From Mixophyes australis (lineage: Eukaryota; Chordata; Amphibia; Anura; Limnodynastidae): 64,000 nucleotides of DNA. Both the position numbers and the translations under genes were made by a program. Below are positions 62,467 to 64,000 of the stretch, one piece after another. Each line of letters begins with the position of its first letter. The first letter of the stretch is position 1. A model generated the notes under the pieces. That model was not told where the DNA came from and did no database searches. It was given only the letters and a program-made list of their open reading frames with translations. The stretch is taken from assembly GCA_036250195.1 (NCBI GenBank), contig JAVHZZ010000011.1:283001-347000 (forward strand), given 5' to 3'.

Positions 62467-64000
62467 ATCTATACGCCAAATAGACATTACAAAAACTATG
62501 CATTGACACCCAGCTTTTATTATGACTGCACTAGACTACTACGCGTGGATATCTGGCTGCTTATGGGGTATAGTGCATCACTGCTCTTTGCACCATTTTA
62601 ATACACCCCAATAAATGAAAGGGGAGCAAATATCGGACCCTACCAGCCTATAATCCTGTACCATGTAGGACCCGATTGCTTTTTGTAGTAATAACTTATT
62701 GAACAGTGTTTAAATAACTTCCAGGCAAACACATTGATAAATTTAGCAAAGGATAATCTCTGACCCCTTCCTTATTTCATTAACCCGTGAGATGCCAGTG
62801 GCACGGTCAGCTACAGTCCCCAGCTACATCCAGGTTCACGTGACAGCAGGGGCTGCGGGTGAAGTGATCGGAACCTCCGCACGCTGATAGATGAGGAGGG
62901 ATCGCATAAAATGTTATCTTATAGGTGAGATTAGGGTAATGTGCGGCATTTTAGAAATGCACATACTGCCCGTCAATAGCATCAGGTCAGATTTCAGTGC
63001 CTTATATCGTACAGGACAGCTATCCTAAACGTCCTGTATTACAAGGACCCTGAACCATGTAATCTGTCTCATAATATCATTTAAAGTGGAACTAAGCCCA
63101 AACATATAAATACTACTCATACAAGTGAGGAAAGCTTACGGACTGATCTTCTGAGGGGATATACTAGGATGGACCGACAAATACTGCAGCGTACGGCAGA
63201 ACGGTGTGACTTTCTGGTAATACGTCTCATATTGAGCCGATTTAAATATATGAAATTGGAGTCAAATTATGCCACCTAAGAACACAAGAAATGTGATTAT
63301 ACAGCACACGACAGTTACATCCTGATAATGCCCAGGATTACACTGCTGCTATAAACTGAGGAATTGGAAGTATTGACTAGAGAAAGCCGATTTTCATCAG
63401 CAGTACATGTTTATTGGCACTAGTAGGGAATATAAGGAATAGTTCTAAGTGTTTTCCAGCAATATAAAATGTTAACATTTTGCAGAATTGTAGCAATCTA
63501 CATTTGGATGGATCTGATGGGTGGGGGTTGGTTTTAAGGGTGGTCTTAGTTAACCTGCCGTTACAGAACACTCTACCTGACACTAACAACTATAATCATC
63601 AACTGCGCAACACTGTGGTGCCCCCCAAATTGCCATCGTAAGGCTCCTTCACTGGCAGCTGGACCTGCTTGCTTCAGGGTGGGTGTGCAGCTGCTGCAGC
63701 ACTTTGTTGTGGACTGTGGCCGCTTCCTCCTGACCACTTATTTTGGATGGGGCCAGTAGCAGGCAGAGCATTAAGTGAGGTTATATTGTATCTGTAGGTC
63801 ACATAAATACAGCAAGTAAGTAACAGAGCAGCATGAGAGTAGTCTTGGGAGATTGGAGTGAGAGGTGGTAACCAGAGAAGAGGCGAGGCTCATGAGTAGG
63901 GGCACCAAGTGGGGGGAGAGCAACTGTGCAGGCCGATAGCTTCCTATAGTAGCCAGTTTAATCCCCCCACACAGACCGTATAGCAGCCAGTACCACTCTT
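62467..64000. other. No recognised gene
   Basis: No coding frame with domain-like features. 63600-63830 faintly resembles the TGTGAC-family LTR in reverse (GACCACTTATTTTGGATGGG and AGTAGCAGGCAGAGC). Confidence 0.4.

Noticed and set aside
57182..64000. JAM3 exon 1
   Set aside because: No minus-strand ATG frame with a hydrophobic signal peptide ending in a phase-1 donor could be supported; it is probably outside the window.

Overview
This is vertebrate nuclear DNA, probably from an anuran amphibian. That host is an inference from the amphibian-like spelling of the one recognisable gene, the mix of mobile elements (Ty3/gypsy, LTRs, a CR1/L2-like LINE, hAT elements, hairpin MITEs) and the very large minisatellites. 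There are no prokaryotic operons, CRISPR arrays or phage genes. Most long open frames are tandem repeats that happen to lack stop codons.

The right half holds most of a real gene on the minus strand: JAM3 (junctional adhesion molecule 3, JAM-C). Eight coding exons, numbered 2 to 9, were placed by matching splice sites, phases and protein family features. They run from 57181 down to the stop codon at 30736 and cover the end of the signal peptide region, two Ig domains, the transmembrane helix and the C-terminal PDZ ligand SSFVI. Exon 1 is not visible and is probably beyond the right edge. The introns are unusual. Introns 4, 5 and 8 each carry a minisatellite that starts about 10 to 45 bases after the 5' splice site, and intron 5 is almost entirely minisatellite. 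Intron 4 also holds a nest: minisatellite, then an LTR with a near-identical 5-bp target duplication, then a 6.6-kb hAT-like element with a perfect 8-bp duplication, which itself contains two large G-rich arrays. Intron 2 holds a 4.2-kb LINE inserted in a palindromic repeat; an uninterrupted inverted copy lies about 5.7 kb away.

The left half is gene-poor. Bases 1-9995 are a 37-bp C-rich satellite with higher-order duplications (one of 1.70 kb, one of 443 bp). Bases 10440-13600 carry a composite repeat of tRNA-like and 5S rRNA-like sequence. At 11053-11567 is a leucine-rich-repeat exon with an internal 24/25-bp minisatellite, next to a CpG-rich stretch with five CACGTG motifs. Bases 16320-20191 and about 21240-24591 are two decayed Ty3/gypsy elements on the minus strand, both damaged. 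From about 25440 to 30735 there are only MITEs, presumed JAM3 3' UTR and sequence I cannot assign. The far right (58745-62458) contains rearranged LTR copies, a 250-bp element with perfect 49-bp terminal inverted repeats, and a 164-bp hAT MITE with an exact 8-bp target duplication.
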